Below are positions 44,151 through 54,688 of a stretch of DNA of 64,000 nt, one piece after another. The notes under the pieces were generated by a model. The model saw only the letters and a list, made by a program, of their open reading frames with translations, did no database searches and was not told the origin of the DNA. Each line of letters begins with the position of its first letter. Positions within the stretch are counted from its first letter, which is position 1. The DNA is from Mycobacterium arosiense ATCC BAA-1401 = DSM 45069 (GTDB taxonomy: Bacteria > Actinomycetota > Actinomycetes > Mycobacteriales > Mycobacteriaceae). The stretch covers positions 92,481-156,480 of the forward strand of contig NZ_MVHG01000005.1 in the NCBI RefSeq assembly GCF_002086125.1. The letters run 5' to 3'. The position numbers were made by a program, and so were the translations under genes.

Positions 44151-45295
44151 ATCAATACGACGCGCTGCGCGCCAACGAGCCCGAGCTCGCCAAGCTCCGC
44201 ATGTCGGTACGGGAGTTCCTGCGAGCCGACCGGGCCGAATACGGTTGGGTGCCCGACGTCGATTCCTGGCTCGGACATTGGGACGAGGGATTCAGTGCGC
44301 GCCTCGGCGCGGCCGGTCTTGTGGGGCTGATCATTCCGGAGAAGTACGGCGGACGAGGGTTGACCCATCTCCATCGCCACGCGGTGACCGAGGAATTGCT
44401 GGCGGCGGGTGCGCCGATCGCCGCCCATTGGGTCGCCGACCGACAGGTCGTTCCCGGCTTGTTGGCCTATGGCAGCGAGGAACAGCGCGAGCGGCTGCTG
44501 CCGCGCATCGCCGCCGGGACCTTCTACTCGGCCATCGGCATGAGCGAGCATGGCGCCGGCTCCGACCTAGCGGCCGTACGGACCAAAGCGACCAAGACCC
44601 GCGGCGGCTGGCTGCTCACCGGTACCAAGGTGTGGACGAGCGGGGCGCACCACGCCCATCAGATTGTGGTGCTCGCCCGGACGAGTCCGCCGGACCCGCA
44701 ACGACGGCACGACGGCTTCAGCCAGTTCCTGGTTCCCTGTGACGCCCAGGGTGTGCGGATCGAACCGATCCTGCTGATGAACGGGGACCATCATTTCAAC
44801 GAAGTCGCTTTCGAGGATGTACTCGTTCCGGATAGCGACGTGCTGGGCGAGGTCGGCCAAGGATGGCACCAGGTGACCGCGGAACTGTCCTTCGAGCGCA
44901 GTGGGCCGGAAAGGATCCTGTCGACCGCACCGCTGATCATGGCCGCGATCCGGCTGTTGAGCAGCTTTGGCGGCACCGATGACACCACCGCCGGCATCGT
45001 GGGAGACCTTCTGGGACGGCTGATTTCGTTGCGACAGCTATCGGTGTGGGTGGCGCAGACGCTCAGCGAGAAGACGGATGCGGCGAATCAAGCGGCGCTG
45101 GTCAAGGATCTTGGCACCCGGTTCGAGCAGGAATCGATCGACGTGATCACCGACCTGCTCGACCAGGTACCGGTGACACCGGAACTGGCCGCGCTGATGG
45201 CCACCGCGGCGCTGCACAAGCCGATGTTCACCTTGCGCGGTGGCACCAACGAGGTGTTGCGCGGCGTCGTCGCACGGGGAATGGGACTGCGATGA
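44147..45295 (+). CDS. Acyl-CoA dehydrogenase (FadE), alpha subunit
   Basis: 382 aa. IGMSEHGAGSDLAAVRT flavin motif (His replacing the common Pro), GTKVWTSGA, FNEVAFEDV, SFERSGPERIL helix G, LRGGTNEVLRGVVARGMGLR. GTG 44147 overlaps the SDR stop; its own stop overlaps the beta-type gene (ATGA 45292-45295). Together the pair should form a heteromeric ACAD. Confidence 0.9.
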   Translation: MNQYDALRANEPELAKLRMSVREFLRADRAEYGWVPDVDSWLGHWDEGFSARLGAAGLVGLIIPEKYGGRGLTHLHRHAVTEELLAAGAPIAAHWVADRQVVPGLLAYGSEEQRERLLPRIAAGTFYSAIGMSEHGAGSDLAAVRTKATKTRGGWLLTGTKVWTSGAHHAHQIVVLARTSPPDPQRRHDGFSQFLVPCDAQGVRIEPILLMNGDHHFNEVAFEDVLVPDSDVLGEVGQGWHQVTAELSFERSGPERILSTAPLIMAAIRLLSSFGGTDDTTAGIVGDLLGRLISLRQLSVWVAQTLSEKTDAANQAALVKDLGTRFEQESIDVITDLLDQVPVTPELAALMATAALHKPMFTLRGGTNEVLRGVVARGMGLR

Positions 45296-46383
45296 CGGCG
45301 TTTTCGACGGGTGTGTTCGCCACCGACACCGTCAACGACGAACATGCCGAGCTGCGGCAGCTGGTCGACGACATCGGGCGGCGATCGTTCGATGCCCGGC
45401 TCGGTCAGCGCAGGATCCCCGAGCAATTCGACGCAGAGCTATGGCGCAACCTCGAGGACACGGGGCTGGCCCGGTTGACGAGCACCGCGGACTTGGGCGC
45501 GGGACCGCCCGAGCTTGCCATTGCGCTATCCGGCATCGCCCGGCATGCGGGCGCTGTCCCGTTGGCCGAAACCGACGCGCTGGCAGGCTGGCTCGGCAAC
45601 CGGGCGGGCATCGAACTGCCGGAAGGACCACTCACCGTCGCGATCGCGGACGCGGATGCCTCGGGGGGCCGTGTCCGCGGAACGACCAGTGACGTGGCGT
45701 GGACGCGCGCATGCGCGGCCGTGCTGCTGCTCGCGCGAAGCCCCGACGAGGCGCGCGTGGGCGTCGTCGACATCCGTGATGCCCGGCTGGTGGAGAGCCA
45801 CAACCTGGCCGGAGAGCCACGCGATCGATTGACGTTCGACGTGGCTGCCGACGAATTCGCCGTCGTCGAACCGGCCGTCGCCGACGAGTTGTCGCTGCGC
45901 GGCTCGTGGTGTCGCTGCGTACAGGTTGTCGGTGCGCTCGATGCGGCGGCAGCGATGTCGGTGACGCACACGCGGGAACGAATTCAGTTCGGCCGGCCGC
46001 TGAGCAAGTTCCAGTCCGTCCAGCATGCTCTAGCGGCGATGGCCGGTGAGATCGAACGCGCCCGAGCAGCCACCACACTTGCCGTCGCGGCCGCCGCGGA
46101 GTACGGATTCAGTTGTCGCGAAACCGAATTCGCGATTGTCGTCGCACGCGTGGCTGTCGGACGGGCCGTCAGATCGGTCACGACCATCGCCCACCAACTT
46201 CACGGGGCGATCGGCGTCACCGCCGAACATCCGTTGTCGTTGGTGACACTGCGCGCCCAAAGCTGGTGTAACGACTACGACACGACCGCCGGCTACGCGC
46301 GTCGACTCGGACGGATGGCCCTAACCGCCGCCGACCCGTGGGACCTGGTAATCGGCAATTTCCGATCGGTGCAGTCAACTTAA
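45292..46383 (+). CDS. Acyl-CoA dehydrogenase-like beta subunit
   Basis: 363 aa. C-terminal ACAD pattern IQFGRPLSKFQSVQHALAAM and QLHGAIGVTAEHPLS; no SEPxxGSD motif. Similar in kind to the gene at 36142. The ATG overlaps the alpha-subunit stop; the longer upstream frame is inside that gene. The SDR at 46393 follows 9 nt later, so four genes form one operon. Confidence 0.86.
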   Translation: MTAFSTGVFATDTVNDEHAELRQLVDDIGRRSFDARLGQRRIPEQFDAELWRNLEDTGLARLTSTADLGAGPPELAIALSGIARHAGAVPLAETDALAGWLGNRAGIELPEGPLTVAIADADASGGRVRGTTSDVAWTRACAAVLLLARSPDEARVGVVDIRDARLVESHNLAGEPRDRLTFDVAADEFAVVEPAVADELSLRGSWCRCVQVVGALDAAAAMSVTHTRERIQFGRPLSKFQSVQHALAAMAGEIERARAATTLAVAAAAEYGFSCRETEFAIVVARVAVGRAVRSVTTIAHQLHGAIGVTAEHPLSLVTLRAQSWCNDYDTTAGYARRLGRMALTAADPWDLVIGNFRSVQST

Positions 46384-46392
46384 GGAGATCCA

Positions 46393-47172
46393 GTGACAGT
46401 CGAGAAATTCGATGGTGCGTCCGCGATCGTCAGCGGGGGCGCGGGCGGCCTCGGTGAGGCCGCGGTGCGGCGATTGCATGCCGAAGGCCTCGGCGTGGTG
46501 ATCGCGGATCTGGCCGCCGACAGGGGTAAGGCGCTGGCCGACGAGTTGGGCAGCCGTGCGAGTTTTGTCAGTACCGACGTGACGAGCGAAGACTCGGTGC
46601 AGGAAGCGATCGCACAGGCCAACCAACTCGGCCGGCTGCGGTATGCCGTCGTCGCACACGGTGGGTTCGGCGTTGCGCAACGCATCGTGCAACGCGACGG
46701 CAGCCCGGCCGATCTTGCCGGCTTCACCAAGACCATCGATCTCTATCTCAACGGGACCTATAACGTCGCTCGGCTCGTCGCCGCCGCCGTCGCGTCCGCC
46801 GAGCCGCAGGCCGACGGTGAGCGAGGCGCGTTGGTGCTCACGGCGTCCATCGCCGGTTACGAGGGTCAGATCGGTCAAACCGCCTACGCCGCGGCGAAAG
46901 CCGGCGTGATCGGATTGACGATCGCCGCTGCCCGCGACCTGAGCTCCGCCGCCATTCGGGTGAACACGATCGCCCCTGGGACGATGAAGACGCCGATCAT
47001 GGAGTCGGTCGGAGAAGAGGCAATCGCTAACTTCGCCGCCAACGTGCCCTTCCCGAAGCGCCTCGGGGCCCCTGCTGAGTTCGCCGACGCGGCGGTCTTC
47101 CTGCTGACCAACGGGTACGTCAACGGTGAAGTGCTGCGCCTGGACGGCGCACAACGCTTCGCTCCGCGTTGA
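46393..47172 (+). CDS. SDR, 3-hydroxyacyl-CoA dehydrogenase (HSD10-like)
   Basis: 259 aa. SGGAGGLGEA cofactor loop, DLAADRGKAL with the NAD-type Asp, catalytic Ser in TASIAGYEGQ, YAAAK, and NTIAPGTMKTPIME with FPKRLGAPAEFA, typical of type-2 3-hydroxyacyl-CoA dehydrogenases. GTG 46393 preceded by AAGGAG. Completes a dehydrogenase-then-hydroxyacyl step with the ACAD pair. Confidence 0.91.
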   Translation: MTVEKFDGASAIVSGGAGGLGEAAVRRLHAEGLGVVIADLAADRGKALADELGSRASFVSTDVTSEDSVQEAIAQANQLGRLRYAVVAHGGFGVAQRIVQRDGSPADLAGFTKTIDLYLNGTYNVARLVAAAVASAEPQADGERGALVLTASIAGYEGQIGQTAYAAAKAGVIGLTIAAARDLSSAAIRVNTIAPGTMKTPIMESVGEEAIANFAANVPFPKRLGAPAEFADAAVFLLTNGYVNGEVLRLDGAQRFAPR

Positions 47173-47330
47173 CTTCCCGCGCGGCCGGAGCTTTCGACCC
47201 CGCGCACGCTCTAATCATCGAAATAGTTGTATATTTCTGACCCAGGCGCGTAGCATCCATCCGTGGTGCGGCTGACGCCCTGACAACGGCGTGAGCACAG
47301 TCAGCGCGATCGAAGGTGCGAGGAGCATTT

Positions 47331-48158
47331 ATGTCCTTACTCGAGGGTCGGGTCGTCTTCATAACAGGTGCGGCCCGCGGACAGGGACGGTCACATGCCG
47401 TCGCGTGCGCCGAGGAGGGCGCGAACATCGTCGGTGTGGACATCTGCCACGACCTCGACGTCGTGCCCTACAAGCTCGGCACCCTCGACGATCTCGAGGA
47501 AACCGCCCGGCTCGTCGAAAAGACGGGCCAGCAGATGCTTTTGGCGCAAGCCGATGTGCGGGATAAGGCTGCGCTGCAGGGCGCCTTCGACACCGGCGTG
47601 CAACGATTCGGCCACATCGACACGGTGATCGCCAACGCGGGCGTCATCCTCTCCAATGTCGATGAGGTGGACGCTTCCGAGGCGTTACGGGTCGGAATCG
47701 ACATCATGCAAATCGGTGTCTGGAACACCTTTCAAGTCGCCATCCCCCACCTGAAGGAGCGCGGCGAGGGGGGCAACCTCGTCGCGACCAGTTCGATGGC
47801 GGCGTTGCTGGACATGACCGACGGCCGCGGCGGCTCGGACGCCTATGGCATGGCAAAACTGGCCATTACCGGCTTGGTGCGTGCGTACGCGAATTTCCTC
47901 GCCGCCGACCGGATCCGAGTCAACGCTGTCGCCCCCACCAACTGTGCCACGCCGATGGTGACCGAGAATCCCGCGCTGTTCAAGGTCATTGAAGCGTATC
48001 CGCACCTGGCGAATGCGATGCAGACGGCGCTGCCCGACTTGCCAATGATCGAGCCCAAAGACGTGAGCAACGCCATTTTGTTCCTGATCTCCGATCTGGG
48101 CCGGTCCTTCACCGGAAGCGTGCTCAAGGTCGACGCCGGCATGGACGTCCGCCGATAG
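47331..48158 (+). CDS. Mycofactocin-coupled SDR
   Basis: 275 aa. TGAARGQGRSHAVACAEEGA and the following VDIC are the signature of the mycofactocin-dependent SDR subfamily, which holds its NAD tightly and passes electrons to mycofactocin. IANAGV, SSMAALLD, YGMAK and VAPTNCATPMV follow. ATG 47331 with GAGGAG upstream. The 158-nt gap before it contains an AT-rich patch near 47213-47240, probably its promoter. Confidence 0.9.
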   Translation: MSLLEGRVVFITGAARGQGRSHAVACAEEGANIVGVDICHDLDVVPYKLGTLDDLEETARLVEKTGQQMLLAQADVRDKAALQGAFDTGVQRFGHIDTVIANAGVILSNVDEVDASEALRVGIDIMQIGVWNTFQVAIPHLKERGEGGNLVATSSMAALLDMTDGRGGSDAYGMAKLAITGLVRAYANFLAADRIRVNAVAPTNCATPMVTENPALFKVIEAYPHLANAMQTALPDLPMIEPKDVSNAILFLISDLGRSFTGSVLKVDAGMDVRR

Positions 48159-48166
48159 GGACAGCG

Positions 48167-48707
48167 TTGGTGGACTGCGGAATCCGGGGTAAGTCGGCAC
48201 CGGTCGTCGGCGGGAGTAAGAGCATCGGGTTCGAGGCCGCGCGGATGCTCGCAACCGAGGGTTGTCGGGTCTCGGTGCTGGCAAGAACGAGGGCCTCCGT
48301 CGATAGCGACGTGCAAGCTATTCGGCGCGAGAAGAAGACGGCCGTAGGTGTGTGTGCGGACGTCAGTGAGCCCGAGGCGCTCGACGACGCCACCCGGCAG
48401 GTCGGCAACGAGTTCGGGCCGCCGCTGATCGTCATCGGACAAGCCATCTATCAGGCCCCCGGCGACTTCGCTCCGGGGTGGATCGAGACCGACAACGCGA
48501 TCGCCTATCTCACGAACAACATGGGCCTCGCCGATGAGGAGCAGCGCCGCCAGCCCATGCTGAGGCAGGCACGCGTTCCCCCGGCACGGATCGGCAAACC
48601 CTACGAAATCGACGTCACTCATCGCGTACTTGTGTTCGGAGACCGCAGGTTACATCACTGGGGCGTGGATTGAGGTCGATGGTGGACTGCACCGTTCGGC
48701 GTTCTAA
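48167..48707 (+). pseudogene. Decayed SDR: internal loss plus frameshift
   Basis: The first 110 codons read as an SDR N-terminus (VVGGSKSIGFEAARMLATEG, VLARTRASVD). The catalytic centre (NNAG, Ser, YxxxK) is missing, and after GKPYE the frame breaks: the original frame runs to TGA near 48673, whereas the shifted frame reads YLCSETAGYITGAWIEVDGG then LHRSAF and TAA 48705-48707, a normal SDR ending. The closest relative here is the SDR at 18240-17446. Confidence 0.82.
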
Positions 48708-49898
<1,191 letters not shown>

Positions 49899-49900
49899 GG

Positions 49901-50536
49901 ATGGCCACTGCAAGCCCATCCCACGCTGTGGCAGTGGTGTGCGTCGAGTGCCAGAACGGTGTGCTCGGACCCGGATCGGTTCTCCCACAACTCGCTGCGG
50001 ACAGCGCGGGACTCGTTGAGAACGTCTGCCGGCTCCTCGACGCAGCGCGGACGTCTGGTGTCAGGGTGGTCCATGCCACCTATGAAGGCACACTGGGCGG
50101 CGGGCACCCGGGCACCGCGCGGCTGTGGCGAGTGCTGGGGCCGGCCACCGCGGCGTGGGCACCCGGCTCCCCTGAAACTCAAGTGCTCTCTAAGCTGTTC
50201 GCGCCGACCGATCTGGTGCTGCCGCGCCATCATGGCTTGTTCCCCACCATGGATTCCGAGCTGTTGCCGGTCCTGAGTGGCCTCGGCGTGCGGACGATTG
50301 TTCTGGCCGGTGTCTCGTTGAACCTCGCACTCCCGGTTTCGGCCGGGCACATCACCCAGGCCGGTTTCGAACTCGTGGTCCCACGCGATGCGGTTGCGGG
50401 CACGCCGGCCGAGTACGGAGATCAGGTGCTGGACAACACGATCGCCGTGCTCGGCCGGTTAACCACCGTCGATGACCTCATCGGAGAATGGTCCGCAGGC
50501 AGCTTCCATCGGGAAGCCAAGCCACGAACCGGCTGA
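49901..50536 (+). CDS. Isochorismatase-like protein with degenerate active site
   Basis: 211 aa cysteine-hydrolase fold. The three catalytic landmarks are altered: the first Asp is Glu (VCVECQNGV), the Lys is Arg (LPRHHGLFP), and the Cys of the GVxTNxCV motif is Ala (GVSLNLALPV). The fold seems kept but nucleophile chemistry is unlikely. ATG 49901 is 2 nt after the P450 stop, so the genes are co-transcribed. Confidence 0.8.
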   Translation: MATASPSHAVAVVCVECQNGVLGPGSVLPQLAADSAGLVENVCRLLDAARTSGVRVVHATYEGTLGGGHPGTARLWRVLGPATAAWAPGSPETQVLSKLFAPTDLVLPRHHGLFPTMDSELLPVLSGLGVRTIVLAGVSLNLALPVSAGHITQAGFELVVPRDAVAGTPAEYGDQVLDNTIAVLGRLTTVDDLIGEWSAGSFHREAKPRTG

Positions 50537-50591
50537 GCTGCTGGCTCTCGGTTTCGTTCGCGAGATGCCGCGTTCCATAAACTTTTGACGA

Positions 50592-51278
50592 CTAGATGGG
50601 ATCGAAGGCTGAGATCAGCCAGCGCCCACCGCTCTTGTCGAGAGTCACTCGCACAGCGGACGAAGTATCGGTAGGGGCATCATTACCCACGGTCACGGTC
50701 TGATTGACGAAAATCAAGGCTACTGCGTGGTCCGGGGTGGCCGACACCGAGGCGGCGGCGGGAACGGTCGCGGTCGCGGCGATGTGGTCTTTTTTGGCGC
50801 CGGGTATCACCACGTCGTGAATCAGCTGGCTGTAGGAGTCCTTGAATTTTCCAGTTAGTCGTTCACGGGCGCCGCCCAGATCTTTCTCAACGCTGTCAGC
50901 CTGGTACGACAGTATCGCCACAGTGGAATCCTTTGCGGCCGTAACCGACTCGATGCCAGCGGCTGCTGATCCGCGGACCCAGGCGTCTTGCCATTTGAGG
51001 TAGCCGACGGCGGCTGCAAGCACCAACGGCAAGATGGGTAACACGCCGAAGGCCACCACACGCGACCACTTGATTCGACGCTTGGTTGCTGCTGAGCGCT
51101 CGGCATCGTCATCTTCGGCGCATTTCTCCCCTGATTCGGCAAGGTCTTTGCTGTCGAGGGCGTCGGTGCCGTCGCCGGTCTGCTCAACATCGGTGTTGCT
51201 AACAGCGATGCGTGGACGCGTCTCCTCGGCCACCTCCACTTCGTCATGCTCTGTGACGGAATCGGTTTCAACTCGCAC
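50592..51278 (-). CDS. Mce-associated membrane protein
   Basis: 228 aa: acidic N-terminal tail of about 65 residues, a basic stretch, one membrane segment (VVAFGVLPILPLVLAAAVGY), then an extracytoplasmic domain ending RWLISAFDPI, as in Mce-associated (Mam) proteins. GTG 51278 with AGGAAGC upstream. Last gene of the mce operon, 62 nt after the previous one. Probably stabilises the Mce complex. Confidence 0.86.
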   Translation of the reverse strand: MRVETDSVTEHDEVEVAEETRPRIAVSNTDVEQTGDGTDALDSKDLAESGEKCAEDDDAERSAATKRRIKWSRVVAFGVLPILPLVLAAAVGYLKWQDAWVRGSAAAGIESVTAAKDSTVAILSYQADSVEKDLGGARERLTGKFKDSYSQLIHDVVIPGAKKDHIAATATVPAAASVSATPDHAVALIFVNQTVTVGNDAPTDTSSAVRVTLDKSGGRWLISAFDPI

Positions 51279-51340
51279 TGCTACGCTTCCTTTTCTGATC
51301 CGTGACCATGGTTGTCGCTGCCCGCCAATCTCCCGATCCG

Positions 51341-52090
51341 TTATGGCACGAATGCGACATTGGAGACCTTTACGTCGTTGCCGATCCTCTGGACGGTGAT
51401 GCGCATCCGCCAGTGTCTAGGATCCTGTTCTGCTGCACCGAGATTCGAAGTCTTGACCGATACAGCAACCAGCACTTGAGCTTCGTCCCCGGACTGTGAT
51501 TCCAGGCCCGCCTCGGTGACGGTTCCCACCGACGTCGACTGCGCTTTCTTCACCACATCCATAAAGGGCTGGGATCGATGGGAGAAATCATCGTAGAAGG
51601 CGCCGGTCGCACTATCGAGAATGCGTTTGACATCGGTGTCAGCATGCTGCCAGTCGATGGTGGTCAGGTTCAGTGCGCCCTGCCTCGCAACGCGAATGAG
51701 CGCCTCGCGCTGCTGCTGCGCCTGGCGTGCCTTTGCTTCCTGGAAGCCGAACCATCCGGCCAGCGCGCCCAAAGCGACCACCGCGAGCAACACCAGGATG
51801 ACCGCTAAACGCACCGGTGATCTGGGCTTATTGGTCGATGCGTCGCCTCCGCTACCGCGGTCGGCATCGGCAACTTGATCACGAGATGCGTTGTCAGACG
51901 CCACTTTCTCGCCCTTAACATCTTCTGCGTCGTCGGAGCCGGGTGAGGCCTCTGAGCTTTCCGGGTTCTCAGTGACGTCGTCGAGCGACGGTGCTGAGCC
52001 CTCGTCGACGCGGTCTGATGGGTCGGAGGCCGTTTCGGACGGTTCCGTGTTGGTTAGTTCCTCTTGGGTGGCACCAGCATGCTTTGCCAT
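51341..52090 (-). CDS. Mce-associated membrane protein
   Basis: 249 aa: long acidic N-terminus (about 85 residues rich in E, D, S), one membrane helix (LAVILVLLAVVALGALAGWF), then an outer domain with DFSHRSQPFMDVVKKAQ and closing VKVSNVAFVP, typical of Mam proteins. ATG 52090 overlaps the end of mceF by 37 nt. Same membrane layout as the next gene but a different sequence. Confidence 0.88.
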   Translation of the reverse strand: MAKHAGATQEELTNTEPSETASDPSDRVDEGSAPSLDDVTENPESSEASPGSDDAEDVKGEKVASDNASRDQVADADRGSGGDASTNKPRSPVRLAVILVLLAVVALGALAGWFGFQEAKARQAQQQREALIRVARQGALNLTTIDWQHADTDVKRILDSATGAFYDDFSHRSQPFMDVVKKAQSTSVGTVTEAGLESQSGDEAQVLVAVSVKTSNLGAAEQDPRHWRMRITVQRIGNDVKVSNVAFVP

Positions 52091-53523
52091 GTTTGCTCCT
52101 TTTTGCTGCCGCGGGCGAGGTCACCCTGGGTGTACATGCGCCCATCTGGTCCCATGTACATGCCCGTGGCTGGGTCGTATTGAACTGCGGCGATCGGCGG
52201 TGGCAACGGCCCCGGCGGTGACTGCGGCGGTACCTGGCCGGGCGGCTCCTCACCGGGTGCGAACTGCGGGATGCCTTGGCCGGTGTACGTCGCGTTCGGA
52301 TCACCCTTCCAGTTGAAGCCGTCGTTGAGGGGGACGTAAGTCTGGTCACTTTCACACAGTTTCACCGTCGGGGCCCGCTTGCCTGGACGGGTTTCGCACG
52401 GATAGTTGTGGGCGCCACGCACATTGAGCATGGAGTCCTGGGGCACCCGGCAATAAAAGTCTCCCTTCGGGGGATCCGGATAGTCCTCGTAGCTGGGCGA
52501 GCGCTGTTGCTGGGCCGGCAGGAATCCGGTGCTACATACCGGAGGCCAGTTGAGGTTCAGATTGAAGCTCAGGAAGGCACCGTTGTAAGCCTGTTTGGTG
52601 TTCTTGTTGGCCACCTTGACCGCCAAGATATCGGCCGCGCCTTGGGGCAGTTCGACCAAGATTGATTCCAAGTTGTCCCGGTAGGTGACCCCCACCTGTC
52701 CGATACTGACCAGATTGGCCAACACAATAGGCAACGTGGGGTTGAGCCGGTCGAACAGTGCGCTGGCCTCAGCGGCCGCCGGGCTGCCTTTTTGGAGAAG
52801 ACCGCGCACCGAAGAATCGTTGTCGCGCAGCTCGGAGGTGATGGTCGCCAGGTGGGCGGCCCATGCGTGAACTGCACCGGCTGAGTCGGTCTGGCTGTCA
52901 AGAACCGGCTTGGGTTTGTCGATCAAAGCAGCGATCGCGTCCAGATTCTTGCGGGCATCGATCGATAAGTTCGCCGTCCCGCTCACCAACCGAGACAGTT
53001 CCGGACCGAGCCCGCCGACGGCGACATAGGATTCGTCGACCACCGTTTTCAAGTTGTCACGCGGGATCGCCGTCAAGCCCCGATTGGTTGCGCCTAACAG
53101 CGAGTTGATATCCGGCGGGACGTAGGTACGGTCGGATGGGATGATGTCGCCGTTTTTCAACGACGGCCCTTTGCCGCTGCGCGGTAGCAGTTCTACATAT
53201 TGTTCACCGACGGCCGACACGCTGTGCACTTCGGCGCTGAGGTCCGCAGGGACCCTGATGTCCGAATTCAATTGCAGCACAGCCTCTGCGCCGCTGTTGG
53301 TCAGCTGCACCGCTTGCACCCGGCCAATCTCGACGCCCCGGTAGGTTACGTTGCCGCCCTCATAGAGGCCACCAGCTTGGGGCAGCTGGAGGGTCACTGT
53401 GTAGCGGCCCACTCCGAAAAACACGGTAGGTACTTGCATGAAGGCGAAGAACATGATAGTCGCGGCGGTGAGGCTGAGCGCCGCGAAAACCGCAAGCTGA
53501 ATCTTGACTCGTCTGGTCAGCAC
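52054..53523 (-). CDS. mceF: Mce family protein MceF
   Basis: 489 aa. N-terminal membrane/signal segment IQLAVFAALSLTAATIMFFA, MCE/MlaD domain with LPQAGGLYEGGNVTYRGVEIG, then a long helical region and a Pro-rich C-terminus (PPGQVPPQSPPGPLPPP). Forms part of the substrate-carrying tunnel of the Mce lipid importer across the envelope. GTG 53523 lies 4 nt after the mceE stop; the longer frame is inside mceE. Confidence 0.93.
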   Translation of the reverse strand: MLTRRVKIQLAVFAALSLTAATIMFFAFMQVPTVFFGVGRYTVTLQLPQAGGLYEGGNVTYRGVEIGRVQAVQLTNSGAEAVLQLNSDIRVPADLSAEVHSVSAVGEQYVELLPRSGKGPSLKNGDIIPSDRTYVPPDINSLLGATNRGLTAIPRDNLKTVVDESYVAVGGLGPELSRLVSGTANLSIDARKNLDAIAALIDKPKPVLDSQTDSAGAVHAWAAHLATITSELRDNDSSVRGLLQKGSPAAAEASALFDRLNPTLPIVLANLVSIGQVGVTYRDNLESILVELPQGAADILAVKVANKNTKQAYNGAFLSFNLNLNWPPVCSTGFLPAQQQRSPSYEDYPDPPKGDFYCRVPQDSMLNVRGAHNYPCETRPGKRAPTVKLCESDQTYVPLNDGFNWKGDPNATYTGQGIPQFAPGEEPPGQVPPQSPPGPLPPPIAAVQYDPATGMYMGPDGRMYTQGDLARGSKKEQTWQSMLVPPKRN

Positions 53524-53527
53524 GCTG

Positions 53528-54688
53528 TCACGGCCCTTGGTTGAAGTGGTAGGGAACGACCAGCGGGTTGCCGGGGTTGTACGGCCCACCTCCGGTGCAA
53601 GGGCTGGGCATCTGGCCGATGGTGCGGCCCCATTGCAGCTCTAGCTCGGTCAGGTTGCACTCAAAGCGTGTTCCGGTGAAAAACGACGCGTCGAGTCGAC
53701 TCAGGGTCAGGTCGATCACCGCGGTCAAGTTGGCATAGTCGCCACGCAGCCATTTGCTCATGGTGTCTCGGGGCCACGGGAAGGTTCCGTAGAAACCGAT
53801 AGCGCGAGTCAGCGCCGGTCCGGCATCGGCCAGTGACTGCAGCACCGGGCCGAGGTCCTTGAGCTCCTTGACCAGGTTCTCCTTGGTCTTGTTCACCGAG
53901 TCAGCGGCAAGCGCGCCGAATTTTCCTGCGTCGCCCAGCGCCTCGGCGAGGTTGTCCCGCTCACGTTCCAGCACGGCCAAGGCGTCCGGGACCGTCTTGA
54001 GCGCCTTGTCGATCACCGGCTTTTGGTCGGCGAATTGGCCGACGAGGTTGTTGAGGCTGTCGGTTGCCGCGATGATGTCCGCTTTTTGATCGTTGAGGTA
54101 GCCGACGAACCTATCAAGCTGCCCGAGCAGGCTTCTCAGGTCTTGCTCGCGACCGGTAAACGCTGTCCCCAATGACTTGGTGATGTCTTGGAGTTGGCCG
54201 AGGCCGCCGCCGTTGAGTAGAAGTGAAACCGCGGCCAGGGTGCGTTCGGTCGAGGGATAGCTGGTGGCCGACGCAAGCCGAATGAGTGACCCGTTTTTGA
54301 GCTTCCCCTGGGGTGGCACGCCGGTCGGTGGCGCCAATTCGACGTGCACCGACCCGAGCAAGCTGGTTTGTCCGATGGTGGCGGTCGCGTTGGCCGGCAG
54401 CTCAACGTCGCCGTCGATGGTCATGGTGACGAGTGCATGCCAACCCTGAAGCTCGATGTTGGTGACATTCCCGACGGTGACATCGTTGACTCGGACACGC
54501 GAATTCCGTTGTAAATTCTGGACATCGGGCATTTGCGCTTGAATCGTGTAGGCGCCTGGACTCCGGCCTTTGGTTCCGGGAAGGGTAAACGAGTTCGCGC
54601 CATGGAAATCGCAGCCAGAGAGCGCGGCCACAACCAGCGTCGCAACGAGCGCCGTGGCGAAGTGCCACCAGCTCCGTGGTCGAGTCAC
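53528..54688 (-). CDS. mceE: Mce family lipoprotein MceE (LprK-like)
   Basis: 386 aa. Lipoprotein signal with lipobox LSGC, Cys26 as the acylated residue, as expected for the MceE position. MCE domain follows (QAQMPDVQNLQRNSRVRVND, VTVGNVTNIELQG), then coiled-coil helices. GTG 54688 overlaps the mceD stop (GTGA). Confidence 0.95.
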   Translation of the reverse strand: MTRPRSWWHFATALVATLVVAALSGCDFHGANSFTLPGTKGRSPGAYTIQAQMPDVQNLQRNSRVRVNDVTVGNVTNIELQGWHALVTMTIDGDVELPANATATIGQTSLLGSVHVELAPPTGVPPQGKLKNGSLIRLASATSYPSTERTLAAVSLLLNGGGLGQLQDITKSLGTAFTGREQDLRSLLGQLDRFVGYLNDQKADIIAATDSLNNLVGQFADQKPVIDKALKTVPDALAVLERERDNLAEALGDAGKFGALAADSVNKTKENLVKELKDLGPVLQSLADAGPALTRAIGFYGTFPWPRDTMSKWLRGDYANLTAVIDLTLSRLDASFFTGTRFECNLTELELQWGRTIGQMPSPCTGGGPYNPGNPLVVPYHFNQGP

